Shown here piece after piece: positions 1 to 7,633 of a DNA stretch of 64,000 nt (its first letter is position 1; each line of letters opens with the position of its first letter). The notes below the pieces were generated by a model. It had not been told where the DNA came from. It did no database searches and saw only the letters and a program-made list of their open reading frames with translations. The position numbers were made by a program, and so were the translations under genes. Origin of the DNA: Chelativorans xinjiangensis (GTDB lineage Bacteria > Pseudomonadota > Alphaproteobacteria > Rhizobiales > Rhizobiaceae); contig NZ_WQNH01000045.1 in NCBI RefSeq assembly GCF_009812055.1, positions 1-64,000 on the forward strand, in the 5' to 3' direction.

Positions 1-64
1 CGCCAGTAAAATGCGCCGCGCAAACTGGAATAGAGACTTCTTCCATGAGCTCTTTACTCATATG

Positions 65-120
65 CGATAGCCCTGCCCTCGTGGGGGAGATGCCCGGCAG
101 GGCAGAGGGGGCGCGAAGGG
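65..120. repeat. Half copy of a RIME-like palindromic element
   Basis: A GC-rich stretch with the stem GCCCTGCC (70-77) and GGCAGGGC (96-103) around GTGGGGGAGAT. It matches the right-hand half of the element at 45187-45358 (GTGGGGGAGAT, CCGGCAGG, CAGAGGGGG). Only one half is present, so this is a truncated copy. Bases 1-160 otherwise show no gene. Confidence 0.7.
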
Positions 121-189
121 GCGTTATGCTTTCCATTTAGCTGAATTCACTTTTGGTGCGTTGGAGATGGCTGGAGCCGCCCGCAGCAT

Positions 190-265
190 TTTCCTCGTAA
201 ACGTTTCCGATTCCCTGTTGACACGAATGCGCGGCCGATTCTACCGTCGTAAACGTTTACGGGCA
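190..265 (+). promoter_or_regulatory. Promoter region with two LacI-family operators
   Basis: CGTAAACGTTTCCG lies at 196-209 and the perfect 14-bp palindrome CGTAAACGTTTACG at 248-261, 52 bp apart, which is about five helical turns. Between them is a TTGACA -35 box (218-223); a weak -10 would fall near 239-246, so the downstream operator would cover the transcription start. The AACGTT core is typical of LacI-family regulators. No LacI gene is in the window. This probably controls the sugar operon starting at 329. Confidence 0.7.
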
Positions 266-328
266 AGAGCGGCCGCAGCCGGGAGGGCTGGAGGTCGGGC
301 CGGAAGACGTTCGGGAGGAGGAAGCTGC

Positions 329-1360
329 GTGACATTCAAGGCCGTTCTGGTGGGATGCGGGGGCATGGCCAAGGGCTGGCTCAGGGCCGTGCGGGAGACA
401 CCCGCGCTTGCCGGCCGCATCGAGATCGCCGGGCTGGTGGATGTCGACGAGGGCGCGGCCCGCGCCTTGGTGGACGAGTTTGCGCTCCCGGCGCGCACTG
501 GCTCCGACCTTCCTGCGATGCTTCAGGCGGCTGGCGCCGACCTTCTGTTCGACGTCGTGCCGCCGGCGGCGCGAAAGCCGGTGGTGCTGGCGGGGCTCGA
601 GCACGGGTGCCATGTGCTGAGCGAGAAGCCGATGGCGACCTCGCTTCAGGATGCGCGGCTTCTGATCCAGGCGGCGGAGCGGGCGGGACGCCTCCACGCC
701 GTCGTCCAGAACCGGCGCTTCATTTCCGGAGTACGGCGCATCCGCGCCTTTCTGGAAAGCCGGGCACTGGGGGACCTGACCGGGCTCCACTGCGACTTCT
801 TCCTCGGCCCCCATTTCGGCGGCTTCCGCGAGGAGATGGACCATCCGCTGCTGCTCGACATGGCGATCCACACCTTCGACGCTGCGCGCTTCATGGCGGG
901 CAAGGTGCCGCTGGCGGTCTACGCGCTCGAGACCAACCCGACGGGTTCCTGGTATGCGCAAGGGGCGGCGGCGAGCGCCATCTTCGAATTCTCCGACAAT
1001 GTGACCTTCACCTATCGCGGCTCGTGGTGCGCGGAGGGGGCGCCGACGAGCTGGGAGGCGGCGTGGCGCTTTACCGGCACGAAAGGCTCGCTCCTCTGGG
1101 ACGGGGCGGAAGGCTTTGATGCGCGAGTGGTGGCGAGCGAAGGAAAATTCTTGAACGACCTTGCGCCGGTCGACGTTCCCGAAGCGCCGGAGGCGGCGAA
1201 GACGCACGGGCATGCCAGCGTCATCGCCGAGTTCCTGGCGGCGATCGAGGAAGGGCGCAGGCCCGAGACCGACGGAACCGACAACATCAAGAGCCTGGCC
1301 ATGGTGTTCGCGGCCATCGAGAGCGCGGCGACCCACGCCCGTGTCGAAATCAGGGAATGA
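329..1360 (+). CDS. Gfo/Idh/MocA family NAD(P)-dependent oxidoreductase
   Basis: A 343-residue cytoplasmic dehydrogenase, of a family that oxidises sugars, inositols or their derivatives. The N-terminal Rossmann motif is VLVGCGGMA (residues 6-14). The family E-K-P motif is at 99-101 and the catalytic-type H-x-x-D at about 181-184 (MAIHTFDAARF). I place the start at GTG 329, with GGGAGGAGG 7-8 bp upstream. The reading frame is open back to an ATG at 161, but that stretch is R/G-rich junk-like sequence and crosses both LacI operators. First gene of a sugar ABC operon; it overlaps the next gene by ATGA. Substrate unknown. Confidence 0.9.
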   Translation: MTFKAVLVGCGGMAKGWLRAVRETPALAGRIEIAGLVDVDEGAARALVDEFALPARTGSDLPAMLQAAGADLLFDVVPPAARKPVVLAGLEHGCHVLSEKPMATSLQDARLLIQAAERAGRLHAVVQNRRFISGVRRIRAFLESRALGDLTGLHCDFFLGPHFGGFREEMDHPLLLDMAIHTFDAARFMAGKVPLAVYALETNPTGSWYAQGAAASAIFEFSDNVTFTYRGSWCAEGAPTSWEAAWRFTGTKGSLLWDGAEGFDARVVASEGKFLNDLAPVDVPEAPEAAKTHGHASVIAEFLAAIEEGRRPETDGTDNIKSLAMVFAAIESAATHARVEIRE

Positions 1361-2274
1361 GGGAAGGAAAGACGTTGAGCGATCCAGCCAAGACCATCCG
1401 CATCGGCACCATGATCAAGGGCAACCGCGCCCGCGCGGACGAGACCATCGCCGCCATCGCCGACCACGGATTCGAAAGCTTCCAGCCCTTCTTCTGGCAG
1501 ACGACGGAGGGGCAGGATCTGGCGGAACTCGGCAGGCGGTGCCGCGAGGCGATCGGTGACCGCGACATCACCATCTCCACCATCGGCATGTTCGGCAATC
1601 CGCTGGAGGAGCGGCCGCTCGACCGGGAGACGCTGGAAGGGTGGATAAAGTGCATCGATAACGCCCATCATTTCGGCGCCACATGCGTTGCCGGCTTCAC
1701 CGGGCGCATCCGCAACATGCCCATCGAGGACAGCCTTCCGCGCTACAGGCAAGTCTGGTCCGAGCTTGCAAGGCGCGCTGCCGACAAAGGGGTGAAGATC
1801 GCCTTCGAGAATTGCGCGATGGACGGCAACTGGCAGACGGGCGACTGGAACATCGCCCACAACCCCGACGCCTGGGAGCTGATCTTCAACGAGACGCCGG
1901 ACGAGCATATCGGTCTCGAATGGGAGCCGTGCCACCAGATGATCTATCTCATCGATCCGCTGCCGCAGATCCGCAAATGGGCGCACAAGTTCTTCCACAT
2001 CCACGGCAAGGACGCGACCATCCGCCGGGACGTGATCCGCGAGCACGGGATCTTCGGCAAGCACCCGTTCGTCTTCATGCGCACGCCGGGCTTCGGCGAC
2101 AGCAACTGGACGGACATCATCTCCGAACTGCGGCTCGCCGGCTGGAGCGGCTCCATCGACATCGAGGGCTGGCACGACCCGGTCTACCGCGACGCGCTGG
2201 AGATGACCGGGCAGATGCGTGCGCTGGAATATCTGAAGAGATGCCGGGGCGGCGCGTTCGTCGCAGCCGGATGA
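1357..2274 (+). CDS. Sugar phosphate isomerase/epimerase family TIM barrel protein
   Basis: A 305-residue xylose-isomerase-like TIM barrel. Likely metal ligands are seen in order: an Glu in FENCAMDG, Glu/His in EWEPCHQ, a His in HIHGKD and a Glu in DIEGWHD. The family interconverts or dehydrates keto-sugars; paired with a Gfo/Idh dehydrogenase it could act on a 3-keto sugar (inference). ATG 1357 overlaps the preceding stop. A TTG at 1375 preceded by GGAAGGA is an alternative start that removes six residues. Co-transcribed with the ABC transporter genes that follow. Confidence 0.85.
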   Translation: MREGKTLSDPAKTIRIGTMIKGNRARADETIAAIADHGFESFQPFFWQTTEGQDLAELGRRCREAIGDRDITISTIGMFGNPLEERPLDRETLEGWIKCIDNAHHFGATCVAGFTGRIRNMPIEDSLPRYRQVWSELARRAADKGVKIAFENCAMDGNWQTGDWNIAHNPDAWELIFNETPDEHIGLEWEPCHQMIYLIDPLPQIRKWAHKFFHIHGKDATIRRDVIREHGIFGKHPFVFMRTPGFGDSNWTDIISELRLAGWSGSIDIEGWHDPVYRDALEMTGQMRALEYLKRCRGGAFVAAG

Positions 2275-2349
2275 CGAGCCGTGCCGGCCGGGGGGAATGG
2301 CCGGCAGGCGGCACAATGCGGGCGAAGGGTCCGCCAAGTGGAGGAGAAG

Positions 2350-3561
2350 ATGAGACTGAAGTCATGTATCCATGCCGTTGCCGGGCTTCTGGCCTCGACG
2401 GCCATCGTGTCGGCACAAGAGGTGAGCCTCGATCTTTGGACGATCGACGATCCGGGCGAATACCACTACGTGCTCGCCGAAGAGTTCATGGAGAAGCACC
2501 CGGACATCAAGATCAACGTGCGCACGGTGCAGTTCGAGGACATGGTCAACGACCTCGCCCGCGCCGTGGCGACGGGGACCGGCCCGGACATTACCTATAT
2601 CGACAACCCGGAAGTGGCTCTGTTCGCCTCGCGCGGGCTGCTGATGGATCTGAAGCCCTATATCGACAAGTCCGAGATCGTGAATGTCGAGGACATCTAT
2701 CCCGGCCCGCTCGCCTCGGTAACCTACGAGGGCGGCATCTACGGCCTGCCGCGCGGGGCCAACACCATCGCGCTCTATTACAACGCCGACATGTACCGCG
2801 AAGCGGGCCTTAATCCGGATAATCCGCCCAAGACCTGGGACGAGCTTTACGAGGCGGCGAAGACGCTGACCAAGCCGGAGGAGAATGTCTACGGTATCGC
2901 CTTCTCGGCGGTGGCGACGGAGGAGGGCACGTTCCAGTTCCTGCCCTGGCTGCAGATGACGGGAGGCGATTATGACAACGTCGCGACCGAGGGCGGCGCC
3001 CGCGCGCTCAACTTCTGGAAGCGCCTGCTCGACGAGCGGCTGGCCTCGCCCGACACGCTGATCCGCGGGCAGTGGGATTCGACCGGCACCTTCAACGCCG
3101 GAAGTGCCGCCATGTCGATCTCAGGCCCCTGGGAACTGCCGCGCATGAGCGAAGAGGCCGACTTCGAGTATCGGGCCGCACTCCTGCCGGTGCCGGAGGA
3201 GGGGGCGACACGGGCCTCCGCGCTCGGTGAGGGCGACAACGTGATCCTGGCGAGCACGGACAATCCGGACGAGGCCTTTATGTTCGTCGAGTTCCTTTAC
3301 GAGCAGATGCCGCGCGTGTGGAACGAGTTCGGCTACCTGCCGGCCTCGGATGTGGAGGTCAGCGATCCCAACAACGCGGAGATCTATGCCGTCTTCGAGG
3401 AGAGCATGAAATATGCGCGCAACCGCGGGCCGCATCCCGAATGGCCGCGCATCTCGCAGGCGATCCAGCAGGCCATCCAGTCGACGCTGACCGGGCAGGC
3501 CGAGGCGGAAGCCGCGCTTGAAACGGCTCAGCAGAAGATCGACGGGGTGCTGGGGGATTGA
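2350..3561 (+). CDS. ABC transporter extracellular sugar-binding protein (family 1)
   Basis: A 403-residue periplasmic solute receptor of the CUT1 type. A signal peptide is visible (MRLKSCIHAVAGLLASTAIVSAQ, cleavage near 22-23), followed by the usual start of the mature lobe (EVSLDLWTIDD). Start ATG 2350 has GAGGAGA immediately upstream; an in-frame GTG-type extension back to 2281 is rejected because it lacks a signal peptide. Delivers a mono- or oligosaccharide, or a glycoside, to the permeases at 3821 and 4735. A large hairpin element separates it from them, which would let the receptor be made in excess. Confidence 0.92.
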   Translation: MRLKSCIHAVAGLLASTAIVSAQEVSLDLWTIDDPGEYHYVLAEEFMEKHPDIKINVRTVQFEDMVNDLARAVATGTGPDITYIDNPEVALFASRGLLMDLKPYIDKSEIVNVEDIYPGPLASVTYEGGIYGLPRGANTIALYYNADMYREAGLNPDNPPKTWDELYEAAKTLTKPEENVYGIAFSAVATEEGTFQFLPWLQMTGGDYDNVATEGGARALNFWKRLLDERLASPDTLIRGQWDSTGTFNAGSAAMSISGPWELPRMSEEADFEYRAALLPVPEEGATRASALGEGDNVILASTDNPDEAFMFVEFLYEQMPRVWNEFGYLPASDVEVSDPNNAEIYAVFEESMKYARNRGPHPEWPRISQAIQQAIQSTLTGQAEAEAALETAQQKIDGVLGD

Positions 3562-3589
3562 GGTAAGGCAGTGGCCGTGCGCCCATTCC

Positions 3590-3780
3590 CTCCCCGCAAG
3601 GGGCGGGGCTATCGCATATGGGTTCTGAGTCCTTGATCGGACCCCCACCCCTCACCCCTCCCCTCAAGGGGGAGGGGGATTCTGGGACGTCGGCGGCCCC
3701 TCCCCCTTGAGGGGAGGGGTAAGGGGTGGGGGTACCGGCGAAGCCGGCATATGGGATAGCCCTGCCGCAAAGGGAGGGAA
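3590..3780. repeat. Nested inverted-repeat element inside the ABC operon
   Basis: The 259-bp gap between the binding-protein and permease genes holds a G/C-homopurine hairpin. Arm 3642-3678 (starts CCCCCACCCC) pairs with 3697-3732 at about 35 of 36 positions, around an 18-nt loop. An outer, imperfect pair (GGGCTATCGCATATGGG near 3605-3621 and GGCATATGGGATAGCCC near 3747-3763) encloses it. There is no T-run. It looks like an interspersed palindromic element and could block exonucleases and attenuate downstream expression. Confidence 0.75.
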
Positions 3781-3820
3781 GGGCGCGCGGCCGTGATGGC
3801 ACCGCCAAGGAGGATCGTTC

Positions 3821-4723
3821 ATGGCACGTTTCATACGCTCCGTGCGGGACGCCCGCGGCCTGGATGCGGTTCTGGTGTGGCTGGCGCTCGGTTATCTCGG
3901 GGTCTTCTCGGCCTTTCCGCTGGTCTACAACATCGTCATTTCGCTGCAGACGGTGGACCTCTTCTCGCTGGCCTCCTTCGAGCGGCCCTTCGTCGGACTG
4001 CAGAACTACCGCGACGTGCTGGGCGATCCGGTCGCCGGCACCGTTCTGTGGAACACGATACAGTTCGTGGTGCTGTCGGTTGTCTTCCAGCTCGCGATCG
4101 GCTTCGGCCTGGCGCTGTTCTTTCAGCAGGACTTTCCCGGCGCCACATATCTGCGTGGGCTGTTCCTGGCCGGCTGGATCATGCCGGCGCTGGTGGTCGG
4201 GGCGGTCTGGAGCTGGATTCTTGCCGGCGATTTCGGCGTCCTCAACTACGTGCTGCGCTCGCTCGGCATCACCGACAGAAACATCTTCTGGCTCTCCGAT
4301 CCGAACGTTTCGCTTTATTCGGTCATCATCGCCAATATCTGGCTCGGCATTCCCTTCAACATGATCCTCCTGTCGGTCGGCCTCGCCGCGATCCCGCGTG
4401 ACGTCTACGAGGCGGCCGAATTAGACGGGGCGGGCGCCTGGCAGCGCTTCTTCACCATCACGCTGCCCCTGATGCGCGCGCCGCTGGGCGCCGTTATCTC
4501 GCTCGGCATCATCTTCACGCTGCAGCAGTTCGACCTCTTCGCCGCGCTGACCCAGGGCGGGCCGTCGAACGCCTCCAACGTAGCTCAGTACTGGTCCTGG
4601 CAACTTTCCTTCCAGACCTACCAGATCTCCTACGGCTCGGTGGTGTCGGTGCTGATGATCGTCTTCGTGGTGGCGGTGGCGGCGGTCTATACCCGCTCCA
4701 CGCGGCACGAACAGAGCTATTGA
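3821..4723 (+). CDS. Carbohydrate ABC transporter permease (MalF type)
   Basis: A 300-residue inner-membrane permease with about six hydrophobic segments. The ATPase-docking EAA loop is seen as EAAELDGAGAWQRFF at about residue 197. Start ATG 3821 has AAGGAGGA 6 bp upstream. It pairs with the MalG-type permease at 4735. Its last codons overlap a TTG possible start of the next gene. Confidence 0.93.
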   Translation: MARFIRSVRDARGLDAVLVWLALGYLGVFSAFPLVYNIVISLQTVDLFSLASFERPFVGLQNYRDVLGDPVAGTVLWNTIQFVVLSVVFQLAIGFGLALFFQQDFPGATYLRGLFLAGWIMPALVVGAVWSWILAGDFGVLNYVLRSLGITDRNIFWLSDPNVSLYSVIIANIWLGIPFNMILLSVGLAAIPRDVYEAAELDGAGAWQRFFTITLPLMRAPLGAVISLGIIFTLQQFDLFAALTQGGPSNASNVAQYWSWQLSFQTYQISYGSVVSVLMIVFVVAVAAVYTRSTRHEQSY

Positions 4724-4734
4724 GGAGCGGGGCC

Positions 4735-5562
4735 ATGACAAAAGCGGCCATGAGAAAATACGCTCTACTGGCGCTCGCCATCCTGTTCGTGGCGCTCTAC
4801 CTCTTCCCGCTTTACTGGATGTATGTGACGGCGCTGAAGTCCGGCTCAGAGATCTTCCGCTTCCCGCCGACCTTCTGGCCCGAGACGCTTCATTTCAACG
4901 TCGCCGACGTCTGGGTGCGGCTGCGCATGGACCGGTTCCTGACGAACTCGCTGATCATCGCTGCGGGCACCACGACCATCATCGTGGCGGTCGGCACCGG
5001 CTGTGCCTATGCGCTGGCCAGGGTGCGCTCCATCTGGATGGATGTGGCCATGTTCACGACGCTGATGATGCAGGTGCTGCCGTCCTCGCTGATGATCACG
5101 CCGATCTTCGTGTCGTTCAATCATGTCGGGCTGCTCGACTATCCGCGCCTGGCGGTGGTGCTGGCGCAGGCGGCGAAGCTTCTGCCGCTCTATATCGTCC
5201 TGTGCCGCACGGCCTTCATGCAGGTGCCGCGGGAACTGGAGGAGGCGGGGCTGGTGGACGGCAATTCGCGGCTCGGCGCTTTCCTGCAGATCGCCATTCC
5301 GCTGGCGCGCAACGGCATCCTCGTGACGGCGGTGCTCGTCTTTCTCTTGTCCTTCGGCGAATATGTCTATTCGCGCTCGCTCATCGGCGAACGGGCGCTG
5401 CAGCCGGCCACCGTCGGCCTGCAGTCCTTCATGGGACCCAACACCAGCGACTGGTCGGGCGTCATGACCTATTCGGCCATCTACGTAACGCCGATCCTTT
5501 TCATCTTCGTGCTGCTGCAGCGGCGCATCGTCAGCGGACTGACCGCGGGAGCCCTGAAATGA
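4735..5562 (+). CDS. Carbohydrate ABC transporter permease (MalG type)
   Basis: A 275-residue inner-membrane permease. It has an N-terminal membrane segment (YALLALAILFVALYLFPLYW) and an EAA-loop variant (LEEAGLVDGNSRLGAF) near residue 168. ATG 4735 has GAGGAG 7-8 bp upstream and is preferred over TTG 4720. The stop overlaps the ATG of the ATPase gene (ATGA). Second half of the permease heterodimer. Confidence 0.92.
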   Translation: MTKAAMRKYALLALAILFVALYLFPLYWMYVTALKSGSEIFRFPPTFWPETLHFNVADVWVRLRMDRFLTNSLIIAAGTTTIIVAVGTGCAYALARVRSIWMDVAMFTTLMMQVLPSSLMITPIFVSFNHVGLLDYPRLAVVLAQAAKLLPLYIVLCRTAFMQVPRELEEAGLVDGNSRLGAFLQIAIPLARNGILVTAVLVFLLSFGEYVYSRSLIGERALQPATVGLQSFMGPNTSDWSGVMTYSAIYVTPILFIFVLLQRRIVSGLTAGALK

Positions 5563-6632
5563 CCTCACCGCAGATCGAACTGGAGCATGTGGACAAGCAT
5601 TACGGGCATTTCCATGCGCTCAAGGATATCAACCTCGAGATCGGCAAGGGCCGGTTCGTCGCCCTGGTCGGGCCGTCGGGCTGCGGGAAGTCGACGCTCC
5701 TGCGTTCGCTGGCGGGGCTGGAATCGATCACCGGCGGCACGATGAAGATTGCCGGCGAGACGATGAACGGCGTGCCGCCGCGCCGGCGCGACGTGGCCAT
5801 GGTGTTCCAGTCCTACGCGCTCTACCCGCATATGACGGTGAAGGAGAACCTCACCTATTCCATGCGCTTGAAGCGCAAGCCGAGGGAGGAGCGCGACAAG
5901 GCCGCCAAGGAGGTGGCGGAGATCACCGGCCTTGGGAACCTGCTCGACCGCTACCCGCGCGAGCTTTCCGGCGGCCAGCGCCAGCGCGTTGCGATGGGCC
6001 GCGCCATCATCCGCCATCCGAAGGCCTTCCTCTTCGACGAGCCGCTATCGAACCTCGATGCCGCGCTTCGCGTCCACATGCGCAAGGAGATCCGCGCGCT
6101 GCACGACCGGCTGGGCGCGACGTCCGTCTATGTCACGCACGACCAGGTGGAGGCGATGACCATGGCCGACCACGTGGTGGTGATGCGCGAGGGCGTGATC
6201 GAGCAGGCCGGCGCTCCGCTCGATCTCTACGACCACCCCGCCAACCGTTTCGTCGCCGGTTTCATCGGCTCGCCGGCGATGAACTTCGTCGAGGCGGCGG
6301 TGGCGGAGACGGGCGACGCGGTGGCGCTCGAAGGGTACGACGGCGCGGTGCTGCCGCTCGGCCGCAAGCTGGAGCCGGGACGGCGGGTGGTCGCCGGCCT
6401 CAGGCCGGAGCATCTGAGCCTCGGGGAGCCGGACAGGAGCCAGATCCGCGTCGGCGTCGGTGTCGTCGAGTTCACGGGTGCGGCGAGCTATCTCTCGTCG
6501 GCCGGCGAACCGGAGCTGACGGTTTTCCATGCGGGTCGCACCGAGGTGCGACCGGGTGAGACCGTGGGGCTCACCATCGCGCCGCAGCACGTGCATCTGT
6601 TCGACCCGGAAACGGGACGGCGGGTCGGGTAG
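5559..6632 (+). CDS. Sugar ABC transporter ATP-binding protein (MalK/UgpC type)
   Basis: A 357-residue ATPase. Walker A GPSGCGKST is at 38-46, the signature LSGGQRQR at about 136-143 and Walker B FLFDEP at about 157-162, followed by a switch His (VTHDQ). The C-terminal third is the TOBE/OB-type regulatory domain of the CUT1 family (LRPEHLSLGE, then IAPQHVHLFDP). An in-frame extension upstream of 5559 is out of frame with the permease and has no start signal. Last gene of the operon, followed by a terminator. Confidence 0.94.
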   Translation: MTSPQIELEHVDKHYGHFHALKDINLEIGKGRFVALVGPSGCGKSTLLRSLAGLESITGGTMKIAGETMNGVPPRRRDVAMVFQSYALYPHMTVKENLTYSMRLKRKPREERDKAAKEVAEITGLGNLLDRYPRELSGGQRQRVAMGRAIIRHPKAFLFDEPLSNLDAALRVHMRKEIRALHDRLGATSVYVTHDQVEAMTMADHVVVMREGVIEQAGAPLDLYDHPANRFVAGFIGSPAMNFVEAAVAETGDAVALEGYDGAVLPLGRKLEPGRRVVAGLRPEHLSLGEPDRSQIRVGVGVVEFTGAASYLSSAGEPELTVFHAGRTEVRPGETVGLTIAPQHVHLFDPETGRRVG

Positions 6633-6660
6633 TTTCGCATAAGACGGTGACCGGCATCCC

Positions 6661-6710
6661 GCCCTCATGGTTGGCCCTCGACAAGCTCAGGGCTCAGGTG
6701 AGGGCTTTTT
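6661..6710 (+). terminator. Rho-independent-like terminator after the first ABC operon
   Basis: Outer stem GCCCTCA (6661-6667) with TGAGGGC (6699-6705), an inner stem GCCCT (6674-6678) with AGGGC (6689-6693), then TTTTT (6706-6710). It lies 28 bp after the ATPase stop. The sequence is itself related to the interspersed repeat that follows, so it may be a repeat recruited as terminator. Confidence 0.6.
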
Positions 6711-6718
6711 GAAGGCAA

Positions 6719-6894
6719 GCGCCAAGCGCCCTCGTGGTTCGACAAGCTCACCATGAGGGCTACTGCGAGGTCGCCCCTTCCTGCTCATAGGGAAACTCTC
6801 CGCTCATCTCCCCTCCTTGGACCGGCGTCGAAGGGGCGCCGAGTCTCCAGTAGCCCTCATGGTGAGCTTGTCGAACCACGAGGGCGCTTGGCGC
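6719..6894. repeat. 47-bp perfect inverted repeat pair
   Basis: Arm 6719-6765 is the exact reverse complement of 6848-6894, with an 82-bp centre (6766-6847). Each arm contains TTCGACAAGCTCACCATGAG, a sequence I know as an interspersed repeat of Mesorhizobium-like genomes. It fills most of the roughly 300 bp between the convergent ABC operon and MarR gene. No coding potential of its own is evident. Confidence 0.85.
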
Positions 6895-6939
6895 CTGAGC
6901 CTGTCGAAGGCGAGGGTGAAGGCACGCGCCTTCATTTCA

Positions 6940-7404
6940 CTACTCCACCAGCTTCCACAGAAGCGGCAGAAGCTGCTCCCGGCCCCCGGGGCCCAGCTTG
7001 CGCGCGAAGTGCGCCTCGTGCTCGGCCTGCAATTGCCGCGCCTCGCCGAGCAGCGCCCTGCCTTCCTTCGTCAGATGCAGCGCGTAGGAGCGGCGGTCCT
7101 TCTTGGAGGGCCGGCGCTCGATCAGGTTTCGCTTCTCCAGGTGGTCGACCATCGTCACGAAATTGGTGCGCTGGACGCCCAGCGCCGCGCTTACCTCGGA
7201 CTGGTTGAGACCGGGGTTCTCGTCGATGATGATGAGGGCCGAGAAATAGGCCGGCCTCAAGTCGACGGTCTCCAGCGTGCGGATGAAGTCGTCGAAGATG
7301 ACGAGTTGGGCGCGGCGCAGGGCGTATCCGATAAAGCCCGGGAGGGGCCCGAGACTGACGCCGTTGGGCGCTGCAGTTGCGCCGCGGTCTTCACTATTGT
7401 CCAT
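6940..7404 (-). CDS. MarR family transcriptional regulator
   Basis: About 154 residues from ATG 7404 (MDNSEDRG), which has GGGAGG upstream; an in-frame ATG at 7428 is the alternative. The winged helix covers LNQSEVSAALGVQRTNFVTM and the wing EKRNLIERRPSKKDRRSYAL, and a dimerisation helix is at the C-terminus. The LPGFIGYALRR start and LGVQR helix resemble MarR proteins that respond to hydroxycinnamoyl-CoA (known from CouR/FerC-type regulators). That would fit the synthetase/crotonase locus 13 kb away; this link is inference. It is divergent from the operon at 7634 and may instead control that. Confidence 0.88.
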   Translation of the reverse strand: MDNSEDRGATAAPNGVSLGPLPGFIGYALRRAQLVIFDDFIRTLETVDLRPAYFSALIIIDENPGLNQSEVSAALGVQRTNFVTMVDHLEKRNLIERRPSKKDRRSYALHLTKEGRALLGEARQLQAEHEAHFARKLGPGGREQLLPLLWKLVE

Positions 7405-7538
7405 AAACAAGCGGTCCTCCCAAACCATCCGCGCCGCAATAGCACACTATAGCCGGGTCTCAAGCCTTCACCAGACCTGCGGCATTCCGCCTGGCTCGGG
7501 TTTCGGGGCACCAGGAGCGACGACCACCGCGCGCGCTC

Positions 7539-7611
7539 TTGACTGGGCGCGGGGTTTCTGCTTTTGATAAAACAACAAATGAGCATATTTCGCTCATTTG
7601 TTGTTTTATCA
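7539..7611 (+). promoter_or_regulatory. Promoter with a 20-bp-arm palindromic operator
   Basis: The -35 TTGACT (7539-7544) and -10 TTTGAT (7563-7568) are 18 bp apart. Overlapping the -10 and start region is a perfect inverted repeat: TGATAAAACAACAAATGAGC at 7565-7584 and its reverse complement at 7592-7611, around ATATTTC. The position fits a repressor site. Candidate binders are the SorC protein encoded at 11279 or the divergent MarR protein at 6940. Confidence 0.6.
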
Positions 7612-7633
7612 TCGTTCAACGGGAGGAGCACGC

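Noticed and set aside
161-328. N-terminal extension of the first oxidoreductase to an ATG at 161
   Set aside because: It is R/G/A-rich, runs through both LacI operators, and the Rossmann strand begins right after the GTG at 329 that has a strong ribosome site.
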